Assembly: GCA_038236995.1 (NCBI GenBank)
Contig: JBBRZE010000012.1
Span: 20,365 to 84,364 of the forward strand
Direction: 5' to 3'
Origin: JAAFHB01 sp038236995
GTDB taxonomy: Bacteria > Bacteroidota > Bacteroidia > Bacteroidales > Prolixibacteraceae
DNA length: 64,000 nucleotides
Position numbers and translations under genes: made by a program. The notes below the pieces were generated by a model. The model was not told where the DNA came from and did not search any database. It saw only the letters and a list, made by a program, of their open reading frames with translations. Positions 15,781 through 25,608 of this stretch are shown here, piece after piece. Each line of letters starts with the position of its first letter. Within the stretch, counting starts at the first letter, position 1.

Positions 15781-18700
15781 TTAGAATTGGATGTTCAAAC
15801 CTACGGAATAAACACGTGGCATAGGATAACGGCCAGTATCCAAACCGGTAAAGAGTACACTACCCTGGCCAACTTCAGGATCACCATATTTATTATATGA
15901 TGAGATGCAAAGTACGTTTGAAACAGAAGCACTGATACGTGCACTTTGGAGACGAACGACTTTCAACAAATTCTTGTCAAAATTGTAACCTACCTGAATA
16001 TTACTGAGTTTGAAGTAGTCACCTTTTTTAATCCATGCATCAGAACCACGCATGTTGTAATTTAAATCGAGGAATGACAATCTGGCATATTTTGCGTTCG
16101 TACTATTTGCAGGAGTCCATGCATTTTGTGCAACATCGTTCAATATGTTAGGTGTCGTACCGTTATCACTCGGGAACATGTCGGTTAAGGTCATAGCAGA
16201 GTAAGAATAGATTTGTGCACCATAAACTCCGTAACCATAAATCATAAAATCCCAATTCTTATACGATACATTGAAGGTTAAACCATAGTTTAACTTAGGG
16301 AAACCGTTACCTAAGATGGTTCTGTCTTGTTCATCAAGGAAACCATCACCATTCACGTCTTTATACTTATAATCACCAGGAAAGGTCTTTGATCCATTGT
16401 TGTATTGAGTGTGACCTTTAGCAATAGCAGCAGCATTATCTGCATCGATCTCAGCCTGATCTTTGTAAATGTGATCTACCTTGTAACCATAGAATGAACC
16501 TACGGCATAACCTTCACGCATGATTGAGTGATTGTTCCAGTACGTGCCCGAAGGAGCACCAATTTGACCCTGGTTAGAACCATCGCCTGTGGCACCTGTG
16601 TTTTCAAAGAATATATCGCCACCAATATTTGAAATTTTGTTTTTCACATGCGAACCTGTTGCTATGACGCTGAAATTCCAATCCTGATTAATTTGTTTCT
16701 TATAATTTATGCTGAATTCGTAACCTTTATTGTCAATTCCACCTAAGTTCGTATATACTCTGGAGTAACCCGATGAAGGGCGTATATTCAACCAGTTCAA
16801 CAAATCTTTAGATGACCGGGTGAAATAATCTACGGTTATACTCAAATTATTATTGAATAGTCCAAGGTCAATACCGATGTTGGTTTGTTCGTTGGTCTCC
16901 CATTTCAACTTGGGATCAACTAAGGTTTTAACAGTACCGACTACTGGAATTAATGATGATGAACCAGCGCCTAAAGCTCCATTTTGTGGATAATAATTGT
17001 ACTGAATATTAGCCGAAGTTAATGCTGCAGTCGCCAGATCACTATTTAGATTACCTGCATTTCCGGTTTGTCCCCAACCTAAACGAAGTTTTAAATTACT
17101 GATTGCCGGAACGCTTTTCATGAAATCCTCTTCCGTAATACGCCATGCAACCGCTGCTGACGGGAAAGTACCCCACGTGTTATCCACACCAAATCTGGAA
17201 GAACCATCGCGACGAACAGTACTGGTTAAAATATATCGATCCTTCAAACTATATTGAACACGACCAAAGTAAGACAAATTATGAACTTCTAAGTTATAAG
17301 CACCAGAACCTGTTCTTGAAGTGGAAAGTTTGGTTAAACCAATATCACGGATGTTATCACCAGGAAAATCAATACCGGCAGCATTACTCCAGTTTCCGAA
17401 CTGTCTGCTTACAGAATTACCTGCCATCAAAGTAACATTGTGAACTTCATTCTTCCAATTGTAAGTCAAATAACTTTCAAGCTGAATTGTATTATTGTTA
17501 CTATTATTAATTCCCAACTGATACCTGGTATCATAACCTATCAATGTAACCGGTGTTATGCCGTCGGGTAAGTAACGTTTTTTATTACCCCAGAATCTAT
17601 ACCAGTTGTCTGCAGAAAAATTATAAGATCCTACTGTTTTAAAAGTTAGCCCTTTAAATAATTTAATATTGGCATAAGCACTAAGAATTGTCTGGTTGTG
17701 TTTGGATATACCGTTCTGTTCCATCTGTTCAGCATATATGTTATTTCCCAGATATCCATCGTAATTACCAGTACCCTGAATAGGAGTACCATAAGTTCCA
17801 TTTGCGTTTCTTACGTTCGGACTTACAAGTTTACCCGTGGCCGGATCTACATAATCCATCGTGGGACATAAGAAAGCCATATCGCGGATAGAAGAAAGGT
17901 TACCATTATTACCGAGGCCAGCATTGTTACCCTGTGATTCACTATGAATATAGTTGATGTCTCCACCAATTTCAAGAAAATCAGCCACTTTGCTAACAAC
18001 ACTTGCACGGGCAGTTATACGTTTGGCATTCGAATTGATGACAATACCGTCATGGTTCAAATAACTCATTGAGAAGAATTGCTGTGTTTTTTCAGTACCT
18101 CCCTGAGAAGATAAAGTGTATTGCTGTCTAAGGGCAGGGCGTGTCATTTCCTTTTGCCAGTCAATGTTCTTTCTTTTACCGTCGTATTTCGCAGCAAAAA
18201 TTTGATTTGCAAGACCGGTGTCAGTACCATTCCCATCGTTCGCGCGGGCTTGACGAATATTTTTTGCATACTGGTCTACATTGCCAACATCCAATGTTGC
18301 AGCCAAACTTTGGACACCAAAGTCAGCTGTAGCAGTAATATGTGCAGTACCCACGGAACCCTGTTTGGTAGTAACCATGATAACACCATTGGCACCAGCC
18401 GAACCGTAAATAGCAGTTGCAGAAGCATCTTTCAAAATTTCAATACTTGCTACATCACTTGGGTTAAGAAAATTGGCGTCTTTACCTACTACTACACCAT
18501 CAATTACATACAATGGTTTGGTATCGCCATTAATAGTAGCAACACCCCGGATTTGAACAGTGCTGTTTGCATCAGGAGAACCGTCTTGTGCCGAAACCAC
18601 GACTCCCGCAGCCTGACCTTTTAAACCCTGTAAAATGTTCGTAGGTACTTTTTTCATCATTTCCTGAGTGTTAACTGAAACAACTGATCCGGAAATATCG

Positions 18701-19056
18701 CTCTTCCTTTGAGTACCATAACCAACCACAACAACTTCATCCACTTGCAAATTGCTCGGTACAAGCTTGACATTGATCTCTTTATTGCCGGAAACAGGGA
18801 TATCCTGCGTTTTATACCCAATAAATGAAAATGATAGAGTTGACTTACCATTTGCGTCAATTTGATATTTCCCATTCATATCTGTTACAATACCTACTGT
18901 TGTTCCTTTGATAACGACGCTCACTCCTGGTACCGGACTTCCACTTTCATCAGTTACAGCACCTTGTACTTTGATGGTTTGCCCAAAACCCCAGAGTGAA
19001 AATAGCAACATAGGTAGCATAATTAATGCAACCTTTAATAATTTGTTTTTTTTCAT
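15781..19056 (-). CDS. SusC/RagA-family TonB-dependent oligosaccharide transporter
   Basis: A 1091-residue outer-membrane TonB-dependent transporter. Signal peptide about 1-25 (LWGFGQ|TIKV), then a CarboxypepD_reg-like domain (about 27-110, VQGAVTDESGSPVPGVSV), the SusC signature region VDEVVVVGYGTQRKSDISG near residues 105-125, the plug domain (PLYVIDGVVVG, ASATAIYGSAGANGVIMVTTKQG) and a 22-strand barrel ending in the aromatic terminal strand VYSVGLNIQF. It imports oligosaccharides with the adjacent SusD using TonB/ExbBD energy. It is the first gene after the HTCS control region, so it should be the most strongly induced part of the locus. Confidence 0.95.
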   Translation of the reverse strand: MKKNKLLKVALIMLPMLLFSLWGFGQTIKVQGAVTDESGSPVPGVSVVIKGTTVGIVTDMNGKYQIDANGKSTLSFSFIGYKTQDIPVSGNKEINVKLVPSNLQVDEVVVVGYGTQRKSDISGSVVSVNTQEMMKKVPTNILQGLKGQAAGVVVSAQDGSPDANSTVQIRGVATINGDTKPLYVIDGVVVGKDANFLNPSDVASIEILKDASATAIYGSAGANGVIMVTTKQGSVGTAHITATADFGVQSLAATLDVGNVDQYAKNIRQARANDGNGTDTGLANQIFAAKYDGKRKNIDWQKEMTRPALRQQYTLSSQGGTEKTQQFFSMSYLNHDGIVINSNAKRITARASVVSKVADFLEIGGDINYIHSESQGNNAGLGNNGNLSSIRDMAFLCPTMDYVDPATGKLVSPNVRNANGTYGTPIQGTGNYDGYLGNNIYAEQMEQNGISKHNQTILSAYANIKLFKGLTFKTVGSYNFSADNWYRFWGNKKRYLPDGITPVTLIGYDTRYQLGINNSNNNTIQLESYLTYNWKNEVHNVTLMAGNSVSRQFGNWSNAAGIDFPGDNIRDIGLTKLSTSRTGSGAYNLEVHNLSYFGRVQYSLKDRYILTSTVRRDGSSRFGVDNTWGTFPSAAVAWRITEEDFMKSVPAISNLKLRLGWGQTGNAGNLNSDLATAALTSANIQYNYYPQNGALGAGSSSLIPVVGTVKTLVDPKLKWETNEQTNIGIDLGLFNNNLSITVDYFTRSSKDLLNWLNIRPSSGYSRVYTNLGGIDNKGYEFSINYKKQINQDWNFSVIATGSHVKNKISNIGGDIFFENTGATGDGSNQGQIGAPSGTYWNNHSIMREGYAVGSFYGYKVDHIYKDQAEIDADNAAAIAKGHTQYNNGSKTFPGDYKYKDVNGDGFLDEQDRTILGNGFPKLNYGLTFNVSYKNWDFMIYGYGVYGAQIYSYSAMTLTDMFPSDNGTTPNILNDVAQNAWTPANSTNAKYARLSFLDLNYNMRGSDAWIKKGDYFKLSNIQVGYNFDKNLLKVVRLQSARISASVSNVLCISSYNKYGDPEVGQGSVLFTGLDTGRYPMPRVYSVGLNIQF

Positions 19057-19798
19057 ACATTTAATTTTTTGTTTGTTAATAAAGAAATAAGTTTATGGCG
19101 ACAACGTCTATTCTTATCCGACGAATGCCTGTTACTGGTTAACCGGGACAACTAAGGACCTTTATTCTTATGCATATTTTGTTTAGATTTAATTAGTTAT
19201 ATTATAGACGATTGATCAAATAGCCAATCCGCTCCCAATTGATCAAACCTTTTCTGTGTATATTTTCAGATGCAGGCATTGCATTTTAAAAAGAAGTAAT
19301 TTGAGCAACAAACCTTATAATAGACATACAAATGCTATTCTCATAAAAATTCAAGTTCGTTAGTTAATTTGTTTGATAAAAGTATAATAGATCACAGGCG
19401 CAGACTCTATGTTATAGCTATTTTATTCTATGTTTTGGATAAATTTGAATAAACAATAATTTGAAGCATTGCATTTAAGTTGATTAATAACAGTCACTTA
19501 TCCTAATTATTCTAGATCTGACAATATGAATTTGGGTACATTTTTGATTTAAGCGAGGATCCCGAATTAAATTGAGTCACCAATAAAATGCCGGTGGCTA
19601 AAATTGAACCATTGAAAAGTAAAAGTGAAGTTTCACCCGCTAGAACTATAAAAACATACTTCAGTAATGGATGGATGGCGACTGCGGCGCCATAACGATC
19701 CGCTTCATATCTGAAAGAGGTTGGGTACTTACAGATTTATACTCTTTAAATGAGAAAATGACGTCTTATGAGTAGGTGTCGTAACCGGAACTAATCTC
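19057..19798. promoter_or_regulatory. Control region upstream of susC
   Basis: 742 bases between the HTCS stop and susC, with no long open frame. Two direct copies of ATTGATCAAA lie at 19211-19220 and 19238-19247, exactly 27 bases apart, each holding the palindrome TTGATCAA; they are candidate regulator sites about 155-190 bases upstream of susC. I found no exact TAnnTTTG box on the minus strand. A 35-codon frame on the plus strand (19588-19695) has no recognisable match. Confidence 0.45.
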
Positions 19799-22700
19799 TT
19801 ATTCTAAAATTTCTGATGGTGATTTCCCGAATTGCTTTCTGAACACGATGCCGAAATATGTCAAACTTGCAAAACCACAAAGTTCGCTTACTTCTGTAAC
19901 TGTGTATTTTCCTGATTGCAACAATTCCACAGCGTGATTTAATCGAATGGTTTTGATAAAATCCCCTGGTGATTGATCCGTGAGCGATTTTATCTTTTTA
20001 TAAAGCAGAGAAGAACTGACATTCATAGCCGAAGCGAATTCTTCCTTGTCGAATTCTGTATTGGGAATGTTAACTCTGGCAACATCCAACATCTTCTTTA
20101 CAAATTTATCGTTGTGTTCGTTTGTCAGAATAGGTTCGTTTGAATTGCCTTTTAATAGCTTCAATGCTTTTTCGCGGACAACTTCCCGATTGCGAATAAT
20201 TGATTTTATACGTTGAATCAAAAGATTCATGTCGAAAGGTTTGGTTAAATAGTCATCCGCACCCAATCCCAAACCATGCAACTGATTGGTTGTTTCAGAA
20301 AGAGCTGTCAGTAAAACCAGGGGAATGTGTGAGGTTTCGTAAGTCGATTTCATGATTTTACACAATTCAAAACCATCCATATTTGGCATCATGATGTCGG
20401 ATACAACCAGATCAGGGATATGTTTCGAAATGAACTCCCAAGCTTTTTCTCCATCAACAGCTGTAAACACCTTAAATTCAACACTTAGAGTTGCCTTCAT
20501 GAAATTTAAAAGATCGTCATTATCCTCAACAATCAACACTTTCATCTCTTTCGAAGTTTGAATTTCATTTTCAGATTCTGTTTGCTGAGAAACGTACTTA
20601 ATATCACTTAAGGTTGTTGATATGTCTGAAGATGCTCTCGTTGCTACTGACTTCCCCGATATCGATTTAAAAGGAATTACCACCTGAAATGTTGATCCGA
20701 TATTTTCCTGACTGCTGCAACTTATGTTTCCTCCATGGATGGCCACATAATTTTTAACCAATAAAAGCCCTATTCCGGAACCGACAACTTTTGAATTGAT
20801 TGCATTATCTCCTCTGTAAAACTCTTTAAACAATTGTTTCTGTGCCTTTTTGCTGATGCCGATCCCATTATCTTTCACCTGAAGCATCCATTTTTTATCA
20901 TCGCATCTGAGATCTATCTGGATTCGACCATTGTCGTGTGAATATTTAATCGCATTCGAAATCAGGTTATCGATGATTTTCTCCATTTTCGATTCATCAA
21001 CAGCCGTCATGTAATGCTCACGATCAGGGACAAACACAAGTTCGATATTTTTGCTTTTTGCTAAAGAAGCCAGCATGATCCTGCGGTTTGAGACAAGTTT
21101 TACAAGATCTATCATCGACAGTAACAGGTGTTCCTTTCCAATATCAACCTTCTGGAAATCCATCAATTGGGTAACAACCGAAGTAAGCTGTCTTGCCTGT
21201 TCAATGGCCAGATTTAAATAATACTTTCCCGATTCGGTTAAGTTCTTTTCTTTGCTTAATTCCTCAACCGGAGCTTTGATTAAGGTTAGCGATGTCCGGA
21301 TGTCGTGTGCTGTATTGGTGAAAAACCGTACCTTTTCTTCAGTATGTTGCTGTTTCAGCCGGTTAATAAAGTACAGCAAATAAAGAAAGATAATTCCGGA
21401 CATCACTATTATAACAAGTATCCAGAACCATCCTGTTCTCCAAAATGGAGGAATTGAATTTATTTTTATGGACCGCTCGGCTAAAATATTGCTCAGAGAA
21501 CTGTCAAAGAGTCTTATTTTTAATGTAAAGTTCCCGCTTGGAATGTTCGTATAAGCAATAACATTGTTTCCGGTAGGCTGATTCCATTGCCGGTCAAATC
21601 CCACCATTTCCCATGAAAATTTTGATCCGGTTGTCAGACCAAGTGAAACTAGTTCAAGGCTGATTGTATTTTGAAAATACCTGAGATTAATTTCCTGTAA
21701 ACTATCTATGGGCGTTTTGAGCTTGAAAGACGGTATATCCCTGATTGAGCGACCCGAAACAGTGATATCCTGAATGAAAATTCGCCCTTTTGTCGAAGGC
21801 ACATCTACCATATTTGGAGCAAAAATTACAACTCCATTATTGGTTCCCAAAGCTATTTGACCATTCTTTAATCTAGTATGCGAACCGTAATTAAATGAAG
21901 TCTTTGAAAGTGAATATATTGACGAATATGCAAGTACATTTTTATTCTTTGGGTTTAACCTGCATAATCCATTCTCTGTTCCCAACCACAAATAATCATT
22001 TGCATAGATAATGCTGTTAATAAAATTTGAGGGTAATCCCATCTTTGACGTAAACTTTTCTGTTTCGCGGCTCTTGGAATTAAACCTGATTAATCCATCT
22101 CCGGATGTGCAAATCCAAATATCTTCTCCCATTACCAGAACATCACGAATCAGCAAACTTTCAACTAATTTTCTGATTTCACCTGTTTGTTTGTTTAACT
22201 GTTTCAATCCATCGCTGCACCCTAAAATAATCTGTTTATCAGCCAATTCAGTAAAGCATCCAATAGTTTGATCAGAATAAGTTCGGAATCTGTTTTCCCC
22301 GGACAAATAACAAACAACCGAACCACCAACACTTCCTAACCATATATCTCCGCTACTATCTTTAAATATATCAAATATAAAATCATTATTAAAAGGTGAC
22401 CCTTCCCCGTTTTTATTATAATGAGCCAGCTCTTTCCCGGTTTTTCCATCCAATAAATAGACTCCAGAAGAATAAGTTCCTGCCCATATTCTTGCCTGGT
22501 TATCTTCACAGAGCGTGAGAAATACCTGGGCGTGCGTCTCCATATCATTATAAAAACTGCTCCACTTATTTGTGGCTACATTCCAGCAACAGATTCCATT
22601 ATTTGTTGCAAACCAAAGCTTTCCCAAACTATCTTCTATAATACTATTAACATCGTTATTTATTAATGAATTGGTATTTTTGGGAAGATGAACTATTTGA

Positions 22701-23683
22701 TTAACCAAAGGAGAAGTCTGATCGAAAAACGATAGCCCCCCGCTATACGTGCATACCCAGACTCTTTTATTATTATCACAAAAAAGGTCATAAACTCCAT
22801 TTCCCCTTAAAGAAAATGGAACGTCTAAACTTTCTTTATAAATATTCAGTACCTTTTGATTTCTTCTGTCAAGTTCCCAAATGCCTTGACCATCAATTCC
22901 AATTAAACAGGTAGAGTCAGAATTCTCTGTAATAGCCAGGATTGGTTGTTCAGGGAAAATTGATTTTAGCTGATTGGAACAGGTTCCATTTCTGAAATTG
23001 TAGAGGAACAATCCTTCAGACATTGTTCCAAGCCAAAGTTTGTCCTGATCCTTATCGAAATAAAGCGAGGAAAAATCAACAGTATTTAGATTTCTACTTT
23101 CATAAATTTGTTTCTTTTCCAAAGAATTGATATTAAAAAGCCAAATCCCATCCTGCTTTGCTACAATTATATTTTCCGAATCGAGCCAATTTATCGCATA
23201 TCTATTCGATGCATATTCAAAAGCGGAGGAAAGTTTTCCTGACTCGTATTTATACAATCCCAAAGACGTTGAGAGCCAACAAATGCCTTTATCGTCAATA
23301 AGCACATCCAACAAAGTACGATTTAGATTCAATATCAGTTCAAACTTGTCGAATACCGGATTATAGTAAAAGACCTGACCATTATTGGTATAGGCCATAA
23401 GTTTGAAGTCCTTATAAATTAGCCTTACTCTATAAAAGTCTGTGGATTCGTATGGAAGCTGATAAATGTGATAATTGTCTTTTGACAGTCGTAAAATACC
23501 CATTTTTGAAGAAACCCAAACAAATCCATTATCATCCTGGCAAACAGAGTTAGTCTCCCGCATCGAAATTCCATATAAAGAATTGATGCTATAAAATTTT
23601 ACGGCCAAAACATTCAGCGAAAATATAAGATTGAGAAAAAGAATCGCTACTAGCCTGTATTTTAGAGTTTCTAACTTTTTCAA
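19799..23683 (-). CDS. Hybrid two-component system sensor/regulator (HTCS)
   Basis: A 1294-residue single-protein signalling system. In order: signal peptide/anchor, a large periplasmic sensor made of repeated beta-propeller blades (Reg_prop type, for example GLYKYESG, KLWFATNNGICCW, YLWLGTENGLCRL), a Y_Y_Y domain (around 655-745), one membrane span (about 755-775), a HisKA domain with phospho-acceptor H793 in NTAHDIRTS, a HATPase domain (DNLISNAIKYS, DNGIGIS, GSGIGLL), a receiver with D1096 in VVSDIMMPNMDG, and a C-terminal AraC-type HTH (DFIKTIRLNHAVELL to FGKSPSEIL). HTCS proteins bind a specific oligosaccharide in the periplasm and activate the adjacent susC promoter. All key catalytic residues are present. 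A TACTTTTG box lies 64 bases upstream. Confidence 0.95.
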   Translation of the reverse strand: MKKLETLKYRLVAILFLNLIFSLNVLAVKFYSINSLYGISMRETNSVCQDDNGFVWVSSKMGILRLSKDNYHIYQLPYESTDFYRVRLIYKDFKLMAYTNNGQVFYYNPVFDKFELILNLNRTLLDVLIDDKGICWLSTSLGLYKYESGKLSSAFEYASNRYAINWLDSENIIVAKQDGIWLFNINSLEKKQIYESRNLNTVDFSSLYFDKDQDKLWLGTMSEGLFLYNFRNGTCSNQLKSIFPEQPILAITENSDSTCLIGIDGQGIWELDRRNQKVLNIYKESLDVPFSLRGNGVYDLFCDNNKRVWVCTYSGGLSFFDQTSPLVNQIVHLPKNTNSLINNDVNSIIEDSLGKLWFATNNGICCWNVATNKWSSFYNDMETHAQVFLTLCEDNQARIWAGTYSSGVYLLDGKTGKELAHYNKNGEGSPFNNDFIFDIFKDSSGDIWLGSVGGSVVCYLSGENRFRTYSDQTIGCFTELADKQIILGCSDGLKQLNKQTGEIRKLVESLLIRDVLVMGEDIWICTSGDGLIRFNSKSRETEKFTSKMGLPSNFINSIIYANDYLWLGTENGLCRLNPKNKNVLAYSSIYSLSKTSFNYGSHTRLKNGQIALGTNNGVVIFAPNMVDVPSTKGRIFIQDITVSGRSIRDIPSFKLKTPIDSLQEINLRYFQNTISLELVSLGLTTGSKFSWEMVGFDRQWNQPTGNNVIAYTNIPSGNFTLKIRLFDSSLSNILAERSIKINSIPPFWRTGWFWILVIIVMSGIIFLYLLYFINRLKQQHTEEKVRFFTNTAHDIRTSLTLIKAPVEELSKEKNLTESGKYYLNLAIEQARQLTSVVTQLMDFQKVDIGKEHLLLSMIDLVKLVSNRRIMLASLAKSKNIELVFVPDREHYMTAVDESKMEKIIDNLISNAIKYSHDNGRIQIDLRCDDKKWMLQVKDNGIGISKKAQKQLFKEFYRGDNAINSKVVGSGIGLLLVKNYVAIHGGNISCSSQENIGSTFQVVIPFKSISGKSVATRASSDISTTLSDIKYVSQQTESENEIQTSKEMKVLIVEDNDDLLNFMKATLSVEFKVFTAVDGEKAWEFISKHIPDLVVSDIMMPNMDGFELCKIMKSTYETSHIPLVLLTALSETTNQLHGLGLGADDYLTKPFDMNLLIQRIKSIIRNREVVREKALKLLKGNSNEPILTNEHNDKFVKKMLDVARVNIPNTEFDKEEFASAMNVSSSLLYKKIKSLTDQSPGDFIKTIRLNHAVELLQSGKYTVTEVSELCGFASLTYFGIVFRKQFGKSPSEILE

Positions 23684-24192
23684 ATCAAGTCCCTTCTAAT
23701 TTAAATCCTTATCAATAAACTACTCCACTATATAATAAGAAACAACCAAAAGTAACATTTTTTAAACTAAATTTTCTTTTCCCATCAACAACTCCTCTCT
23801 TATTTAAGTATTTAGTCGAAAGTGAAAAATGAAATAATTAAAACATTAAATATTATTATCTCTGGAATAATATTGGCACATAATTAAGTGACAACAGCAG
23901 AAGTGAATTGAATGGTGAGTTCTTAGAGATTTTATTGATTAAATACATTACTTACAGAACTTTACCCAATACGATTCAATTTCAGTACAAATAGAATAAT
24001 AAAGAATAAACCAGTTCACCACCTAAAAGGAAATGGGACGCTGACAATTTGCAGTATTGAAATAGGAAATGTCTTTTTTCAAAATCTTTAAACTTTTAAC
24101 TGTAAGACATACATTTCTCTATGCGATAATATTATTGCTGGAATTCAATGTTTGAAGCTATTCCTCATGTCAATTAAAAAAATAAAACTTGG
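23684..24192. other. AT-rich intergenic region upstream of HTCS gene
   Basis: About 500 bases with no credible gene on either strand. It contains the probable HTCS promoter near 23747 and then featureless AT-rich sequence up to the recombinase relics. Confidence 0.5.
23747..23754 (-). promoter_or_regulatory. Probable -7 box of the HTCS gene
   Basis: Minus-strand TACTTTTG fits the Bacteroidota -7 consensus TAnnTTTG and lies 64 bases before the HTCS start. No good -33 TTTG is seen at the right distance. Confidence 0.4.
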
Positions 24193-24303
24193 TTAAAAAT
24201 GCGGCATTTTTAATTCTCTACTCTTCTCAAAACTTGCATGATAGTTTTCGGTTGTTTTTTGATTGGTGTGTCCCTTTGATTCGGAAGTGGAACCAAATTC
24301 AAC
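24193..24303 (-). pseudogene. Relic of a tyrosine recombinase C-terminus (copy B)
   Basis: A 36-codon open stretch ending in TAA encodes SKGHTNQKTTENYHASFE, which matches the conserved end of phage-type integrases: the GHTxxKTTxxY block with the catalytic Tyr. Everything upstream of this block is missing, and it sits directly downstream of a second, different integrase relic. Both read leftward. It cannot be functional. Confidence 0.6.
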
Positions 24304-24308
24304 ATTAC

Positions 24309-24521
24309 CTATTTTAAGCAAAATTTTTCCTTCAACTTACGCATATCCTCACCAACTTTTTTCTCAATCACTTTAGCATAAATCTGCGTAGTTGAAATTT
24401 TGGTGTGCCCAAGCATTTTACTTACTATTCCAATTGGAACACCGTTGGTAACGGTTACCGTCGTGGCAAAAGTATGCCTGGCCAGATGAAATGTCAGATT
24501 TTTGCAGCCAGATCGGTAACC
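24309..24521 (-). pseudogene. Relic of a Bacteroidota-type tyrosine recombinase C-terminus (copy A)
   Basis: A 70-codon open stretch, bounded upstream by an in-frame TGA (24522-24524), encodes the end of a site-specific recombinase: NLTFHLARHTFATTV, then GVPIGIVSKMLGHTKIST, then TQIYAKVIEKKVGEDM. The HxxR motif, the GH motif and the catalytic Tyr of the tyrosine recombinase family are all visible. The N-terminal DNA-binding part and the first catalytic Arg are absent. The relic lies about 140 bases from tRNA-Pro, a typical integration target, so it probably marks a lost integrative element. Confidence 0.8.
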
Positions 24522-24605
24522 TCAAATTTTGAAATTAAAATAGGTCACCGTTTAGGTCACATAGCAATTGAAACTGAATGGATTGTATTGATATGACAAA
24601 AAACA

Positions 24606-24639
24606 AAAAGACCACAAAATCAATTATTTGTGGTCTTTT
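24606..24639 (-). terminator. Terminator of the tRNA-Ser/tRNA-Pro transcript
   Basis: A perfect 13-bp stem (arms 24606-24618 and 24627-24639, AAAAGACCACAAA and its complement) with an 8-base loop. On the minus strand it is followed by a T-rich run (TTTTTGTTTTTTG). It lies 25 bases past the 3' end of tRNA-Pro. Confidence 0.88.
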
Positions 24640-24663
24640 GAGTGGGAATGATATCCCTTTTCG

Positions 24664-24737
24664 TCGGGGTGGCCAGACTCGAACTGACGACCTCCTGGTC
24701 CCAAACCAGGCATACTACCAAACTGTACTACACCCCG
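24664..24737 (-). tRNA. tRNA-Pro (UGG)
   Basis: 74 bases with acceptor CGGGGTG/CACCCCG, anticodon stem CCTGG/CCAGG and loop TTTGGGA giving anticodon UGG, and T-arm GTTCGAGTC. The discriminator is A; the 3' CCA is not encoded. It reads leftward, 76 bases after tRNA-Ser, and shares its terminator. Confidence 0.95.
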
Positions 24738-24812
24738 AAAATATTATTTTTATTAAAGAACGCCTTTCAATTAAACAGGGTCAGTTTCCTGACTTCTGCT
24801 TCGCCAAACTTT

Positions 24813-24900
<88 letters not shown>

Positions 24901-25399
24901 TTCGTTTTTGGGTGGTGCAAATGTAGGAATCATTTTCATTTAGGCAAAACAATACGCATAAAAAATCAAATAAATATTGATTTAAATGACTAGACTAGGT
25001 CTATATCACTATATATCTATCTGTTATATCGTAATAAATTTTCAATTTAGTCCAAAAATCGGGTATTGCAACCTAGTTGCGATGCTTCTGCAAGCGGTTC
25101 AATCGGATCAGCTTACAGGCCTCAAAAACCCTTTCCATCATAAAGAATAAGGATACATCAAGAACAAAACAGTAAATCTGATGGTAAAATCCCCCATTTT
25201 GAGCTTTGTCAACCTCTTCATATTCTAATATTTGCTGCATTTGATCGTTAGTATCCTCAAATTTAACGCGATTTAGTTGGAGAATCGATCAAACAAGATT
25301 AATTTAGTGCAATAATTACATCAGACGTTCATTTCAATATCGATATTTCCGCGTTAATTCATATGATTGGTAAACTCAACATTTCCATTTAACTGAGAA
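24901..25399. other. Intergenic region between tRNA-Ser and SRP-like RNA
   Basis: About 500 bases. The first 50 hold the tRNA-Ser promoter; the rest shows no gene, repeat or recognisable relic. The short direct sequence is AT-rich with runs such as TATATCACTATATATC near 25010. Confidence 0.45.
24918..24948 (-). promoter_or_regulatory. Promoter of tRNA-Ser/tRNA-Pro
   Basis: On the minus strand a -33 TTTTG (24945-24948 region) is followed 19 bases later by TACATTTG (24918-24925), a match to the Bacteroidota TAnnTTTG -7 element. The predicted start is about 10 bases before the tRNA-Ser 5' end. Confidence 0.75.
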
Positions 25400-25490
25400 A
25401 GCTTTTGACCGCTAAGACAGGCCTTACCCCGCAAGGGAGCAGCAATTGCTGCCATTGGAAGTCTGATCAGTCAGGCACTCAAATCCTGTT
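25400..25490 (+). ncRNA. ffs: Probable small signal recognition particle RNA (4.5S-like)
   Basis: The stretch around 25417-25444 reads ACAGG-CCTT-ACCCCGC-AAGG-G-AGCAGCAA. The ACAGG and AGCAGC strands match the two sides of the conserved symmetric loop in SRP helix 8 that binds Ffh (CAGG and AGCAG in E. coli and B. subtilis), and AGCAGCAA equals the B. subtilis 3' side. The apical GNRA tetraloop seen in most bacteria is replaced by a seven-base loop ACCCCGC closed by CCTT/AAGG. The 3' end CAGG-N9-CCTG followed by seven Ts (25472-25495) would serve as a terminator. No protein frame overlaps it. The outer helix could not be drawn convincingly by eye, and GCAGCAATTGCTGC could form a competing hairpin, so the call is probable only. 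Confidence 0.55.
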
Positions 25491-25608
25491 TTTTTCGGGG
25501 TTTTACTCAAGGTGAATTAATGCGGTTTTTTTTGTTCCCTACCGGACATAAATAGGTTCGGATGAAATGTACAAATCACCACAAAACATTGAATTTAAGT
25601 ATTTAACG

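Noticed and set aside
19588..19695. 35-codon rightward frame after the HTCS gene
   Set aside because: Too short, with no recognisable match. A faint likeness to insertion-sequence ends could not be supported.
24193..24211. Near-perfect palindrome around TAAAAATGCGGCATTTTTA
   Set aside because: The loop would be too short for a stable terminator and the sequence is explained as the end of a recombinase relic.
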